Source: Lolium rigidum
Taxonomy: Eukaryota; Streptophyta; Magnoliopsida; Poales; Poaceae
DNA length: 64,000 nucleotides
Direction of reading: 5' to 3'
Assembly (NCBI RefSeq): GCF_022539505.1
Contig: NC_061510.1
Coordinates: 399,572,249 to 399,636,248, forward strand
In this document: piece after piece, positions 11,455-24,000 of the stretch
Position numbering within the stretch: position 1 is the stretch's first letter
Layout: each line of letters opens with the position of its first letter
Program-made: the position numbers and the translations under genes
Notes under the pieces: model-generated
What the model was told of the DNA's origin: nothing
The model's input: only the letters and a program-made list of their open reading frames with translations
Database searches by the model: none

Positions 11455-12166
11455 GCTGTAGATCCAAATGCATTGCTCAATGCCCTCGTCCCGCTGCAAT
11501 CTCAACAACACCGGAAAAGCAGCATGGCTTCCAGTCAGCAGGTGGATAATGATGATGATGACCAGGTGGTCGAGCCTCCTCGCTACCCCCCGTGGATGAT
11601 CTCACTGAGAGCCATCCCTGTGAGCTGCATGTTAAAGTTTTCAACCTATCCTTCAAGGCGGCGGTCGGCATCCTCTTACCTACAAGGTCTTACCTGAGCT
11701 GAGAGCTGATTATGACTGCTCACTTGGACAGTCCTCTAGAGCGAGCAAAGAAGCAAAAAAAAGTCGCCCAGCTTGGACAGCAGGACATTCAGGCCATACC
11801 CCACTTCGTCGTGCAGCCCTATGATGATCCAGAGACGGCATCGATGATCGAACGGGAGGCTAGAGCTCAGGGAGCATCAGTTGAGTACGAATATTATTAT
11901 CCAACGGCTCAAGTGGTAAACAAGTATAAATACGGAAAAGATCTCGTCAAACCTGGCGAGCTCGCGCGTCTAGGGACTCAGATGCGAAGGTTGCATGACT
12001 GGTACCTGAAAGCCTGTCGAAGAGGTGATCGCTACCTCACGGTGTATCTTAGAGATGAGCATTACTTCCGGGGGTCGAGGAGATAAACCTTGAGTTAGAA
12101 GAAGCTGTTTCAGTTATTCAATCAAGACGCCCTCGACAAAGCTGTCATCGGTTGCTACTGCTCGTA
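11455..12166 (+). pseudogene. Linker region of CACTA second gene
   Basis: Downstream of the TAG at 11452 the coding potential continues: 'SSQQVDNDDDDQVVEPPRYP' near 11520-11580, then in a different frame an open stretch 11712-12086 with 'ARLGTQMRRLHDWYLKACRR' (about 11970-12020), a type of segment seen before the Ulp1 domain in CACTA proteins. A donor (gctc|gtaagt) is present at about 12164. At least one frame change is needed, so this part of the gene is broken. Confidence 0.6.
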
Positions 12167-12271
12167 AGTGATTTATTTATGTAATTAAGTCTGTAGCTCA
12201 GCGCTCATTCATTTGCACTAACAATTATCCTCACTATATTCTTTGTCTACGCTATACATTTAATTATGCAG

Positions 12272-13259
12272 AATGAAGAAGCTCGAATGCAAAAGAGGCA
12301 AGCTCCTACCGCTGGGGTTCATTGACCCAGACACAGTTCATGAAGTTACGGTTCGAGACTTCGCCAAGGACACAAAGGACAACATGTTAATGTTTTTAGT
12401 GAAGCAAGCAAACAAAGAGGATATATTCTTTCCCTACAACTTCAAGTGAGTGTTATATATAACATACATTATGATTGTGCACCTTCCACTTTATTCTCGT
12501 AATCACTGAGCTATGCTTGTGCAGATTCCACTTTATTCTCCTAATCATTGATCTTCACAAAGGAGTCGTAAATGTCATGGACTCGAAACGTAAAGAATAT
12601 GCGGAATGGGCGAACATGGCTGCCATCCTCCAGAGGTAATTTCAATCAATTTCGTATTGGCATCTTCATCTATTCTAATTTGACGATATCATCAACTAAT
12701 CAATAACTCATTTACTCATTACTTTTTGCCGGGCAGGGCCTGGAAACGGTTCATCACTACTGTTCCGGGTACATGGAAATCGGAGCTTACATTTCAAGAT
12801 TACCCTGTAAGTAGTACTATATATCTATGTCCGTGAAACTCTATATATGATATTTACTTTCAATACGATGCTTGATTATTAGTTTGATCGAACTATTTTT
12901 TCGTAAAGTGTATGAGGCAGGAATGCGGGAATAACTTATGTGGATACTACGTCTGCCCCTTCATTCGTGACATGGCATGTCCCAAGGGTGGGGATGCCCG
13001 TATACACCACACTCGTGTACGATAACAAATTCTCACAATTATCTTAATTAGTACCATCTATTGTATTGAGTTCCATTCATATATTGATGATCTCCTTTTT
13101 TAAATATAGATGAAACGCCTGCGGGACACTCTCATAACGGAGGATCAAATACGAGCAATTCAAGAGGAAATCGCGATATTCTTTCTTACCGAGGTCATTA
13201 CCCCAGGTGGAGAGCACTATGCGAAGGTCATAGATATGGAGGAACTCCGTAGAGGCTAA
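12272..13259 (+). CDS. CACTA-encoded Ulp1/C48-like cysteine protease domain (five exons)
   Basis: Exons inferred from consensus splice sites are 12272-12445, 12525-12635, 12737-12806, 12909-13016 and 13110-13259 (TAA at 13257). The second exon has FHFILLIIDLHKGVVNVMDS, matching the His and Asp parts of a Ulp1 active site. The fourth has RQECGNNLCGYYVCPFIRDM, with the Gln and the catalytic Cys in the usual spacing. Ulp1 proteases cleave SUMO-type conjugates; in transposons the substrate is unknown. It is probably the 3' end of the gene starting at 10384. The catalytic residues all look intact although the upstream gene is broken. I have not verified that every exon junction keeps the frame. 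Confidence 0.7.
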
Positions 13260-13384
13260 TAGATTTAGTAAAGAGATCCGACTAGCTTAATATTGTAAAT
13301 ATGCATGCATTACGTGTACTGTTGACGATGTCTATATATATTCACGACGATATTTTGTGGTTTCTTGAATGATATATATGCATT

Positions 13385-13503
13385 GCTGAAACTCTGCCAC
13401 GGCAGAGAAACGCCCTGTTTCTCTGCCGCGGCAGAGAAACGCTGCTACAGCCTAAACCTGTGCCGCGGCAGAGAAATAGCAATTCTCTGCCGCGGCAGAG
13501 AAC
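13385..13503. repeat. CACTA subterminal palindromic repeats
   Basis: Four copies of a CTCTGCCGCGGCAGAG-type palindrome lie within about 110 bases (13396-13410, 13420-13437, 13463-13474 partial, 13483-13501), between the protease stop and the X insertion. Such short subterminal repeats are where CACTA transposase partners bind. Here each unit is itself a near-perfect inverted repeat. Confidence 0.7.
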
Positions 13504-13508
13504 CACAG

Positions 13509-16500
13509 TGTGGTGACCCGACATACCACTGCATGGTGTAGTATGCAAGTCTGATATAACACCAATGAAACACCGTTCCACTAGTATTATATCGCTCAGA
13601 GTGGTACAACAGAAACATATGCGGGTCCAAGGCATGTCTGTAGAATTACAATAATGACTCTGTTACATAAGATCATCACAGCCTCCTACTTTACAATGAG
13701 GTAACACTGCAATTAAACTTCAGAAGAACGACTCGTAGTATAGTCCTATCACGAACTCTATTTGTAGAGTATTTAACTAGCTATAGAGGCTAAGCATAGA
13801 TTCTAGCTAAGTAGGAGCTAGGTTTAGGAAGCTAGTTCCCTTCTATGGCTAAACTAGGTTTTTTCCTTTCTGGATGTGGTATCTGACTCCTCTAGTAGGG
13901 TTCTGTCCCTTGAAGTAGTTATTGACTCCTCGGCCTTCGAGTTGCACTGTAGATCCTCCTTTGATGCCTCCATATCTAAGCAGGGGATTTAAGAGTGGGA
14001 TGAGTACGAGCGTACTCAACAAGTTCATTATAGGAAAGAGGTGTTTAATGCACTAGCTACGGCATTAGACCAGAAAGTCTAATACCAATGCAAGTTTTCA
14101 TAACCATTTCTTCAAAAGGTTGTTTTTATTCAGAAGAACTATGTCCGTCAGCCTTCACCGGTTGACTAGAACTTCATGGAGTTCCTTTCCGGCGGCGTTC
14201 GCAGTTCCATATCCCGGAACAGGGAGTGACAGTTCACGATTCATTACTCTCTGCAGAGGTGTGTTGCTTTACCCATAAGAGATCTTAACCTTGGTGCCAA
14301 CCGAGCTGCAGGCTCGTCCACACTTCCTTTGGTGTGAGGCCCGGTATAAGGTCATAACCAATCATATTCCTCCGCTACCTCGCACACCCACCCTTTGTTG
14401 CATACCCCGACCCTGGGTCCTCGCCGGTCCTCTTATACCAATTAAGGATGGACCCCGACCACGACGACAGTTTGGGACTCGTTAACCAAACTCCTTCGCC
14501 GGTAGCTGCAACCCATCATAGACCACATTACCGTGGGGAATTAGAAGGGGATCCCCACCCTCTAGTTGTTCCGCAAGCAGTAACCGCTACGGTAAGCATT
14601 GCATTACCGTGGGGAATTAGAAGGGCTCCCCACCCTCCAGTTACTCCGCAAGACACAACCGCTATGGTAAGCGCATCCGTTGATGTACAAGAGGTGGAAA
14701 TACGATTGACTATTCTGTCCCACTCCAGATCTTATGGTTAACACGGGTATTACGGCACAAGAATCACTGGACGACATTTGTTGTTTAATCCTAGATGGAT
14801 ATAAACCCTTGCAATGGAACCTCCACCATATCAACACAATCCATGGTTCCATTGCCCACCACTTAGTCATATTCATAGTTATGAAAGTAGTGATTTTGCT
14901 TTTTATGCAATAGTGATAAACATAGTACTTTGCAAGTAATTTGGTAAAAATACTCAAATGACATGAGCAAGTGATGAACTTGCCTTTCTTGACTGCAAGA
15001 TTATGCAGACAAGGTCTTCGATACGCAATAACTCCAAATTCTGAAATAGCATCATCGTCCGGTAAGGACGATGTTTGAAAGATTGGCAAGGATGCAATAA
15101 TGCATAAGATGAGATGCAATCGCTCTAAGCGTGACCTAACCCCGATGATTTAGGATTAGTGAGTTGTATTGAGTAGTTTAGGGTGTGTTGTACTTTTAGA
15201 GTGATTCACAAACATGGTTCTTATTCAGGGTTGTGTTGTTTTAGAATCATAAGCAGGTGGTAAAATAATAGTAGTTGTATAATAAGTAAAGTGTAGTTGT
15301 CAATTTTAGGTCCTAAAATGCATGGTTGATGATTACTTATTATATAATTCAAAGGAATAACTTTTGAAGAACATGTTCTATAATGGAGAACAAGTATGAT
15401 AATTAGTTTTGTGGGATTCTATGGTTTCCTATGGTTCTAATTGGTTTCTGGAGTAAGTAGTAGATGGATCACATCCTAGTTGGATTCATCAATACCAAGG
15501 GCTTGTAAGGTTGAGTTAAGCCTAGGCATCTTGAGCAATTTATTATAAATAGTTGCTATCAAAATTGGTTCATCATGTTGGGGATAGCTAGCTAGGGTTT
15601 ATAGGTCCTTATAAGCAGGGTTGATGATGGTTCTTTATTTACTTCAAAAGAATAACTTTTGAAGAACATACTTCTTAAGTAATAAGAAGTATTGCAATTA
15701 GGGTTGAGGTGGTTTAGGTTTTACTGTTGGTTCTATTAAGTAAGGAATAATTGGCTCCTAAATAGGATGGTGGATAAGTATCCAACACTAATAGGGTTTA
15801 GTAGACTATGGTTATGTAATGCTCAATATTTGGCTTGGTTGCTCCTAAGGTTCATCATATTGGTGTGATGCTAAATAGGAATGAATAAGGGTGATGGCTT
15901 TGGTAATAGGACCTAGGGTTTACACTTGGTTGTCCTTACTTGATTATTTAGGTCTGATGAAGATGAACACATGGGATACCCATGTATTAGTGATAGGTCT
16001 TCTACATTTTATGTGGCCAGGACAAGTATTTAGTTGCTACTATGGTTCTATGTTTTGAAAGAAGGTACCATGATCACATGTTCTAACCTAGAGTTTAGGT
16101 TAGAAGCAATTTAAGTTTCATATTGATTATTGGAGCTAGGATTCCTAATTGAATTAGGGTGTTGGGATTACACATAAAATGATGAGGTTATCACTTTATT
16201 TATAATGGAACTAGGGTTTCCTAATTACCCTATAATTCTTGGATTAATAACTTCATTAGTAAAGTTGAAGTTATTAATAACTTTGAAATGAAAATAATAT
16301 TGGATTTGACATTTTCTTATTTTTAAAGAATTATTAATTAAGACAATTATTAATTAGGGTTTAAATCCTCCTATTAAGGATTTAAGAAATTATAAGCAAA
16401 GGAAAATTAGTTTTAATATTTTCCTGATTTGCTTACTGGTTTTATTAATTTTAGAAGTTTTTCTTAATTATTGAATTTTAATTAAATTTGGAATTAAAAT

Positions 16501-19500
16501 TAAAGGCTTAATTAACAAGTATTAATAATTGAATTTTTATTAAAAATAAAAATTTCATATTATATTTTTACTGGAAAGAGTTTTCTTTTCTAAGAATTTT
16601 GATATCTTATTTATATTTTTCTGAGTTATAAATAATTTTCTAAATTATTTCAAAGTTGCAGATCTTTTCTGGATTCAAATAACAAATAATTGCTAAAGCT
16701 ACCCGGCCAGGATACACCCACAGTCCATGACTAGTGGGGTCCTAGCCACGTCACACGCCACACGGTCATTGACCGGGGTCAAAATCGATGACCTGGCGCT
16801 GGAGCTCACTGCCGGCGATCCAGTCGTCGACGGCGACGGCGATGTGGTGCTCCCGCGGACGCGCTATTGGGCTCAATCGACTTGCCGTGACCAGGTGAAC
16901 CTTATGGCGGCGGTGCCGCTGGCTAATGGTCACCGGAGATCACTCCGGTGAGTGTCTCCACGGCGGCAAACTACGGTGAGGTATCAAATTGGAGCTAGGA
17001 TGCATGCTAGGCAATAAATAAGGGCTCAATCGACGCGCAAGCTCACCCTGATAACGTTGGTGTGATCGTCGAAGTCGATGATGGCCGGAGGCGAGCTTAC
17101 CGTCGCGAATTCCGGCGAACTGCCTCGGATGAAATCGACGGAATTCGCCTAGCTGAGATCACCCCGGGCCAATTCCTCTCGTGGGCGTAGCTTGTCGAGG
17201 ACGGTGGTCACGGTGGTGTGCTCGGCTTGGCTCGGGAAGGCTTCAGTCGCCGGCGGTAATGGAGACTGGGGTGGCCAGGGTTTCGGCATGGGGTGAAATG
17301 GAGCAGAGGAAGAAGAAAGGGAGACTAGGGTTCGTCCAGGGGTCTTTATACTGCACGGGAGCACGCCTCGTCACACCATCGAGCAAGGAGGAGGCGCCAG
17401 CGCTGAGGAGAAGAGGAGCACGCCGTCGTGCTGTCCACCATGCGAGGAAGAGGATGAGGACGATCTCCTGGCGTGGATATTTCCTTGAAGGGGTATGTTG
17501 GGCCGGGCTGGGCTGCACTGCAGGCTGCTGCTGGGCTGCCGAGGTGGGCTACTGCGGCCAGGTAAGCCTTTTTCTCTCTTTCTTTTTCTCCTATATTTTC
17601 TGTTTTGTATTTGCTCATTTAAATTCATATTTGAATTCTGTTATTTTTGCAGGTTTCTTAATTATGTAAATTCCATTAGAATTTAGTGCAATGATTATTA
17701 CCGCACTATTCTATTTTAACACGTATTTTATATTGGATTATATATTGCCTACTTTTGGATTTATTCAAAATATCAAATAGGCATGAATTTATATTCTCAT
17801 TTTTTAATTTCATGTTTTTCTTGTGAATCAATCTGTTTTGAATTGTTGGAGTTGAGTATTTCTACTCTAAGGATTTTAGGAGTTATCATTAGGGTTGGAT
17901 CTATTAATTGAGAATTTGGTCACTTGCATATGATTTTATGTGAGCCTATTTGTTAGGGTCTTATAATTATTATTATCATCCTATTTCAATGTTATCACTA
18001 TTCTTATCTTTGAAAATATCTAAGGTAGATATTGTTTCCAGAATGGTTTGGTCTTGTTTACAAGGTTAAGTGGTTGATTACCACACATGGGTTTAAGTAA
18101 AGGGTTTAACATCAGGTGCTTCTTATGTTCAATAATTGAAGCATAAGGTTTAATTAGAGTGCAACACTAGGGTTCTATTTATATTTACCTATTGACACAT
18201 GAGTTGAAACTCAACTGTTGCCTAGGTTTTTATTGTGATCAAATAAGTGATATACAAACTAGGGTTGAGGTATAGTTCTAAGTTGTAGATATGGGATGAC
18301 ACCATGGTGCATTGGCTAGGGTTTAATCTCCCCTAACCATGTTAATATGGTTACTTGCTTCATATCTTATGTGCTTCTCTAATCACTAAGGATTTGAGAA
18401 TTGGTTTTATCTTCTACCAAACACTTCTATTAATATCCTTAATTTATCATTAAAGTAACTACATTAGTTATAGTTCTTTTTATAGTTAACTTTGGTCATA
18501 TGAATGTATGGTTTCTCACCATATAAAGTATAGAGTTTAACTAAGGTTTGCTTAGATTCTTCAATTTATGAAATATAGATGTGGTAGGATTCTACTTATG
18601 ATTACCATGTGGTTCACAAGTTAAAATTAGGATATAAGCCTAGGGTTGCTTACTAGTGATCTCCCTATGATTTCATGTGGGGAATAATATCTACTAATCA
18701 TATAAGGGTTAGCATTTGGATTATTCTTCTATTTCCCAAAGCATGGTCATGGATTAGGCATGATCCACTTGTTCTTAATACCTCTACCTCAAGTTCTTAG
18801 GGTTTATGATCATCACTCAATTTATAATGATCAAGGTTTGGATTCCTAAAGTATCTCTCACTAAATAGGTTTCTCACTTCCATGATCAAGCATTGTCTTG
18901 ATCAACTAAGGTATAGTACTTCTAATTTACCTTCTTGAATGGGACTGCTATGGTTGCCTTATTAGTTTATATCCCAGGAGAATGCTTGAGATATTACTTA
19001 GGGTTCTTTCCAGGGAATGATGATATAATCATCTGGGTGTATGGATAGTTCTTTCCCTCAAATCCAAGTGTTGCCTCACTAACTTGAGTGTAACACCATA
19101 ACTTAATCTCCCTCATAAATGAATAGTTATTCTAGGGTTTAGGATGTACTCTTAATATCTTCTTAGGTATCTAGGCTAAGACTCCACTTGGCTATCTTGG
19201 TTGAATTAATCTCATTCTTACTTTATCAATTCATGGATATAATCTTGTTTCACTTGATATTAGGTTATCTCACCACTCCAAGGGAAATGGTTTACAACCT
19301 AATACTTTAGTTCAAAGGTTATCCTTTATTCTTAAATAGGTCAAGCTAGAATTAGTATGATTGGTCTCTCTCATTTGGGAAGGTCTTCAATACTAACCTA
19401 AGGTTAGGCTCCATAGAGAATGATGTTGTCACCAATATCTATAGTTAACATAAATGGGTCCTCTCTCTAGGAAATGTCTTGAATAATATCCTAGGGTTCC

Positions 19501-19764
19501 TCTTAAAGATGATGATTTGAATACTTGGATGTATATCCAAGGTTTAGCTCAAGGTTTGTTGCTTCTCTAATAATTATTATAGAAATCTCACCTCTCTAGA
19601 TTTGATGTATAATAATATGGAATAGAGAAGAATATATATTTCTAGAGTTGATCTCCTTGTCATGTTTCCAAGAATGAAGTAAAATGAATACCATGAGGTT
19701 CATGGTAGGGTCAAGGATTAGTTTAAGCCATGGAAAAGATAAGTGAAGAATAGTTTCTCCAATT
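13509..19764 (-). repeat. 3' LTR of X (left copy), truncated
   Basis: Contains the unique outer part 13509-14262 and the shared part 14263-19764. AT-rich over much of its length, with a GC-rich island at 16700-17530 holding open frames on both strands. These frames are conserved between the two LTRs simply because the LTRs are near-identical, and I do not call them genes. It ends abruptly at 19764/19765, where Y2 sequence begins. Confidence 0.85.
17342..17350 (-). promoter_or_regulatory. TATA box of X LTR (left copy)
   Basis: The minus strand reads CAGTATAAAGACCCC in a GC-rich context. The identical site in the right LTR is at 24134-24142. It is the best candidate for the core promoter of the LTR and marks the end of a very long U3 region. 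Confidence 0.5.
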
Positions 19765-21026
19765 TTTATAGACACCGGCATCGGGAAGATAGCGCGGGAA
19801 CATGCTAGATGGCGATGTTGTGGATGTCGAAGGGTGTCCCGCCGGGCGTGCCAGAATGTGTTGACGTCAGAAACCCCCTGGCGGGCAGAGACGGGCAACA
19901 CCGTAGAGCCGGGAACAACTAGGGCTGCGGCTGGCCCCAGTCCCTCAGAGCGACGGCCCGCAAAGCCTCTTGGTCGCACGTCCGATGCTATCGCAAGGGC
20001 GTGCCACCTGACCTATACCTGGTCCGGAAGGTGTGGATGATGCCTCGCTTAGTTTCCTGCAGGGCACACACGTAAACGTTAAATACGAGCCTCGATCGGC
20101 TCTCAGGTTATCCTGCGAATCGGCTCAAAGAGCCGATTCACCCATGATTCGAGACAAGGTGTCCGAATATATGGTGGTCCCGCTTGATCAAGATAAAGCT
20201 GATTAGATCTACAACGATTTAGGGTTTTCACCGCATAATCGGATCATCCTACTCACGATTGGGCCTCGCGCTCGCGCACGGTGACCGTAAGCCGATCCTA
20301 GACAGGGCCTAAAAACCAACACGAGGTTGATCCCCAGAACATCCTCTCTAGGGCTAGCGAACGCCACCCTACACGCCGCTGGATCCTCCAACCCTTTGTA
20401 AGGCCTAACTATTGCGGATGTTAAACTAATCCTTGATGAAACAAGGAGCAACCGTAACGGATCAGATCTACTAAACTATGATCAAGCGGGTGCCGCCCCT
20501 ACACCTAAGATAGGTGTAAGGGCGGCTAGACATGCAAGGGTCGCACTACGATAGCATATTATACGAGGAACAATGCTAACCCTAACATGTCTAAGATAAC
20601 TACGTTGCTCGCCATCAAAAAGGCTTCAGCACGAGCAACGCATGAACAACGGGGATAGGCATTACGCTGCCTAGATCGCAAGATGCGATCTAGGCAGCAT
20701 GGTGCTTACCGGTAGAAACCCTCGAGACGAAGGAGTTGGCGATGCGCCGAGATTTGTTTTGGGGTGAACGTTGGTTGTTGTTTATTCCATAAACCCTAGG
20801 TACATATTTATAGTCCAGGGGACTTTCTAATGTGGGCGTGCACTAAATCGTGCACAGGTAAAACTCTATCTTCTAATCTAAGATGCGATCTACTATGTTA
20901 CAGATACACGGGCAGTTTATCCCAACTTGGTATAAAAGGCCGATTCACGTATCTCTCCTAAATATAATCTTCAAGCCCATCTTGATCGCGGCCCACCTCT
21001 GACTTGGTCAAATTCTGGTGATAACA
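19765..21026 (-). mobile_element. Gypsy element Y2, 5' LTR and a stub of internal DNA
   Basis: The LTR 19859-21026 has the same termini as the Y1 LTR (TGTTATCACC... and ...CAACA). Internal leader 19765-19858 includes the same TGGCACGCCCGG primer-site context. The rest of the element is missing: the internal DNA is joined directly to the left X LTR at 19764/19765. It inserted in the right X LTR, not between two intact LTRs. Confidence 0.8.
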
Positions 21027-24000
21027 GTTGCTTTACCCATAAGAGATCTTAACCTTGGTGCCAACCGAGCTGCAGGCTCGTCCACACTTCCTTTGGTGTG
21101 AGGCCCGGTATAAGGTCATAACCAATCATATTCCTCCGCTACCTCGCACACCCACCCTTTGTTGCATACCCCGACCCTGGGTCCTCGCCGGTCCTCTTAT
21201 ACCAATTAAGGATGGACCCCGACCACGACGACAGTTTGGGACTCGTTAACCAAACTCCTTCGCCGGTAGCTGCAACCCATCATAGACCACATTACCGTGG
21301 GGAATTAGAAGGGGATCCCCACCCTCCAGTTGTTCCGCAAGCAATAACCGCTACGGTAAGCATTGCATTACCGTGGGGAATTAGAAGGGGCTCCCCACCC
21401 TCCAGTTACTCCGCAAGACACAACCGCTACGGTAAGCGCATCCGTTGATGTACAAGAGGTGGAAATACGATTGACTATTCCGTCCCACTCTAGATCTTAT
21501 GGTTAACACGGGTATTAAGGCACAAGAATCACTGGACGACATTTGTTGTTTAATCCTAGATGGATATAAACCCTTGCAATGGAACCTCCACCATATCAAC
21601 ACAATCCATGGTTCCATTGCCCACCACTTAGTCATATTCATAGTTATGAAAGTAGTGGTTTTGCTTTTTATGCAATAGTGATAAACATAGTACTTTGCAA
21701 GTAATTTGGTAAAAATACTCAAATGACATGAGCAAGTGATGAACTTTCCTTTCTTGACTGCAAGATTATGCAGACAAGGTCTTCGATACGCAATAACTCC
21801 AAATTCTGAAATAGCATCATCGTCCGGTAAGGACGATGTTTGAAAGATTGGCAAGGATGCAATAATGCATAAGATGAGATGCAATCGCTCTAAGCGTGAC
21901 CTAACCCCGATGATTTAGGATTAGTGAGTTGTATTGAGTAGTTTAGGGTGTGTTGTACTTTTAGAGTGATTCACAAACATGGTTCTTATTCAGGGTTGTG
22001 TTGTTTTAGAATCATAAGCAGGTGGTAAAATGCATAGTAACTGTCATACACGCCCAAGAATAGTAGTTGTATAATAAGTAAAGTGTAGTTGTCAATTTTA
22101 GGTCCTAAAATGCATGGTTGATGATTACTTATTATATAATTCAAAGGAATAACTTTTGAAGAACATGTTCTATAATGGAGAACAAGTATGATAATTAGGT
22201 TTGTGGGATTCTATGGTTTTCTATGGTTCTAATTGGTTTCTGGAGTAAGTAGTACATGGATCACATCCTAGTTGGATTCATCAATACCAAGGGCTTGTAA
22301 GGTTGAGTTAAGCCTAGGTATCTTGAGCAATTTATTATAAATAGTTGCTATCAAAATTGGTTCATCATGTTGGGGATAGCTAGCTAGGGTTTATAGGTCC
22401 TTATAAGCAGGGTTGATGATGGTTCTTTATTTACTTCAAAAGAATAACTTTTGAAGAACATACTTCTTAAGTAATAAGAAGTATTGCAATTAGGGTTGCG
22501 GTGGTTTAGGTTTTACTGTTGGTTCTATTAAGTAAGGAATAATTTGCTCCTAAATAGGATGGTGGACAAGTATCCAACACTAATAGGGTTTAGTAGACTA
22601 TGGTTATGTAATGCTCAAGATTTGGCTTGGTTGCTCCTAAGGTTCATCATATTGGCGTGATGCTAAATAGGAATGAATAAGGGTGATGGCTTTGGTAATA
22701 GGACCTACGGTTTACACTTGGTTGTCCTTACTTGATTATTTAGGTCTGATGAAGATGAACACATGGGATACCCATGTATTAGTGATAGGTCTTCTACATT
22801 TTATGTGGCCAGGACAAGTATTTAGTTGCTACTATGGTTCTATGTTTTGAAAGAAGGTACCATGATCACATGTTCTAACCTAGAGTTTAGGTTAGAAGCA
22901 ATTTCAGTTTCATATTGATTATTGGAGCTAGGATTCCTAATTGAATTAGGGTGTTGGGATTACACATAAAATAATGAGGTTATCACTTTATTTATAATGG
23001 AACTAGGGTTTCCTAATTACCCTATAATTCTTGGATTAATAACTTCATTAGTAAAGTTGAAGTTATTAATAACTTTGAAATGAAAATAATATTGGATTTG
23101 ACATTTTCTTATTTTTAAAGAATTATTAATTAAGACAATTATTAATTAGGGTTTAAATCCTCCTATTAAGGATTTAAGAAATTATAAGAAAAGGAAAATT
23201 AGTTTTAATATTTTCCTGATTTGCTTACTGGTTTTTATTAATTTAGAAGTTTTTCTTAATTATTGAATTTTAATTAAATTTGGAATTAAAATTAAAGGCT
23301 TAATTAACAAGTATTAATAATTGAATTTTTATTAAAAATAAAAATTTCATATTATATTTTTATTGGAAAGAGTTTTCTTTTCTAAGAATTTTGATATCTT
23401 ATTTATATTTTTCTGAGTTATAAATAATTTTCTAAATTATTTCAAAGTTGCAGATCTTTTTTGGATTCAAATAACAAATAATTGCTAAAGCTACCCGGCT
23501 AGGATACACCCACAGTCCATGACTAGTGGGGTCCTAGCCACGTCACACGCCACACGGTCATTGACCGGGGTCAAAATCGATGACCTGGCGCTGGAGCTCA
23601 CTGCCGGCGATCCAGTCGTCGACGGCGACGGCGATGTGGTGCTCCCGCGGACGCGCTATTGGGCTCAATCAACTTGCCGTGACCAGGTGAACCTTATGGC
23701 GGCGGTGCCGCTGGCTAATGGTCACCGGAGATCACTCCGGTGAGTGTCTCCGCGGTGGCGAACTACGGTGAGGTATCAAATTGGAGCTAGGATGCATGCT
23801 AGGCAATGAATAAGGGCTCAATCGACGCGCAAGCTCACCCTGATAACGTTGGTGTGATCGTCGAAGTCGATGATGGCCGGAGGCGAGCTTACCGTCGCGA
23901 ATTCCGGCGAACTGCCTCGGATGAAATCGACGGAATTCGCCTAGCTGAGATCACCCCGGGCCAATTCCTCTCGTGGGCGTAGCTTGTCGAGGTTGGTGGT

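Noticed and set aside
17181..17669. 162-aa ORF repeated at 23973-24461 as a conserved gene
   Set aside because: Both copies lie in near-identical LTRs, with an opposite-strand TATA box; similarity reflects LTR identity, not selection.
15600..19140. Telomere-like 'agggttta' motifs
   Set aside because: Scattered single motifs in AT-rich LTR sequence, no tandem array.
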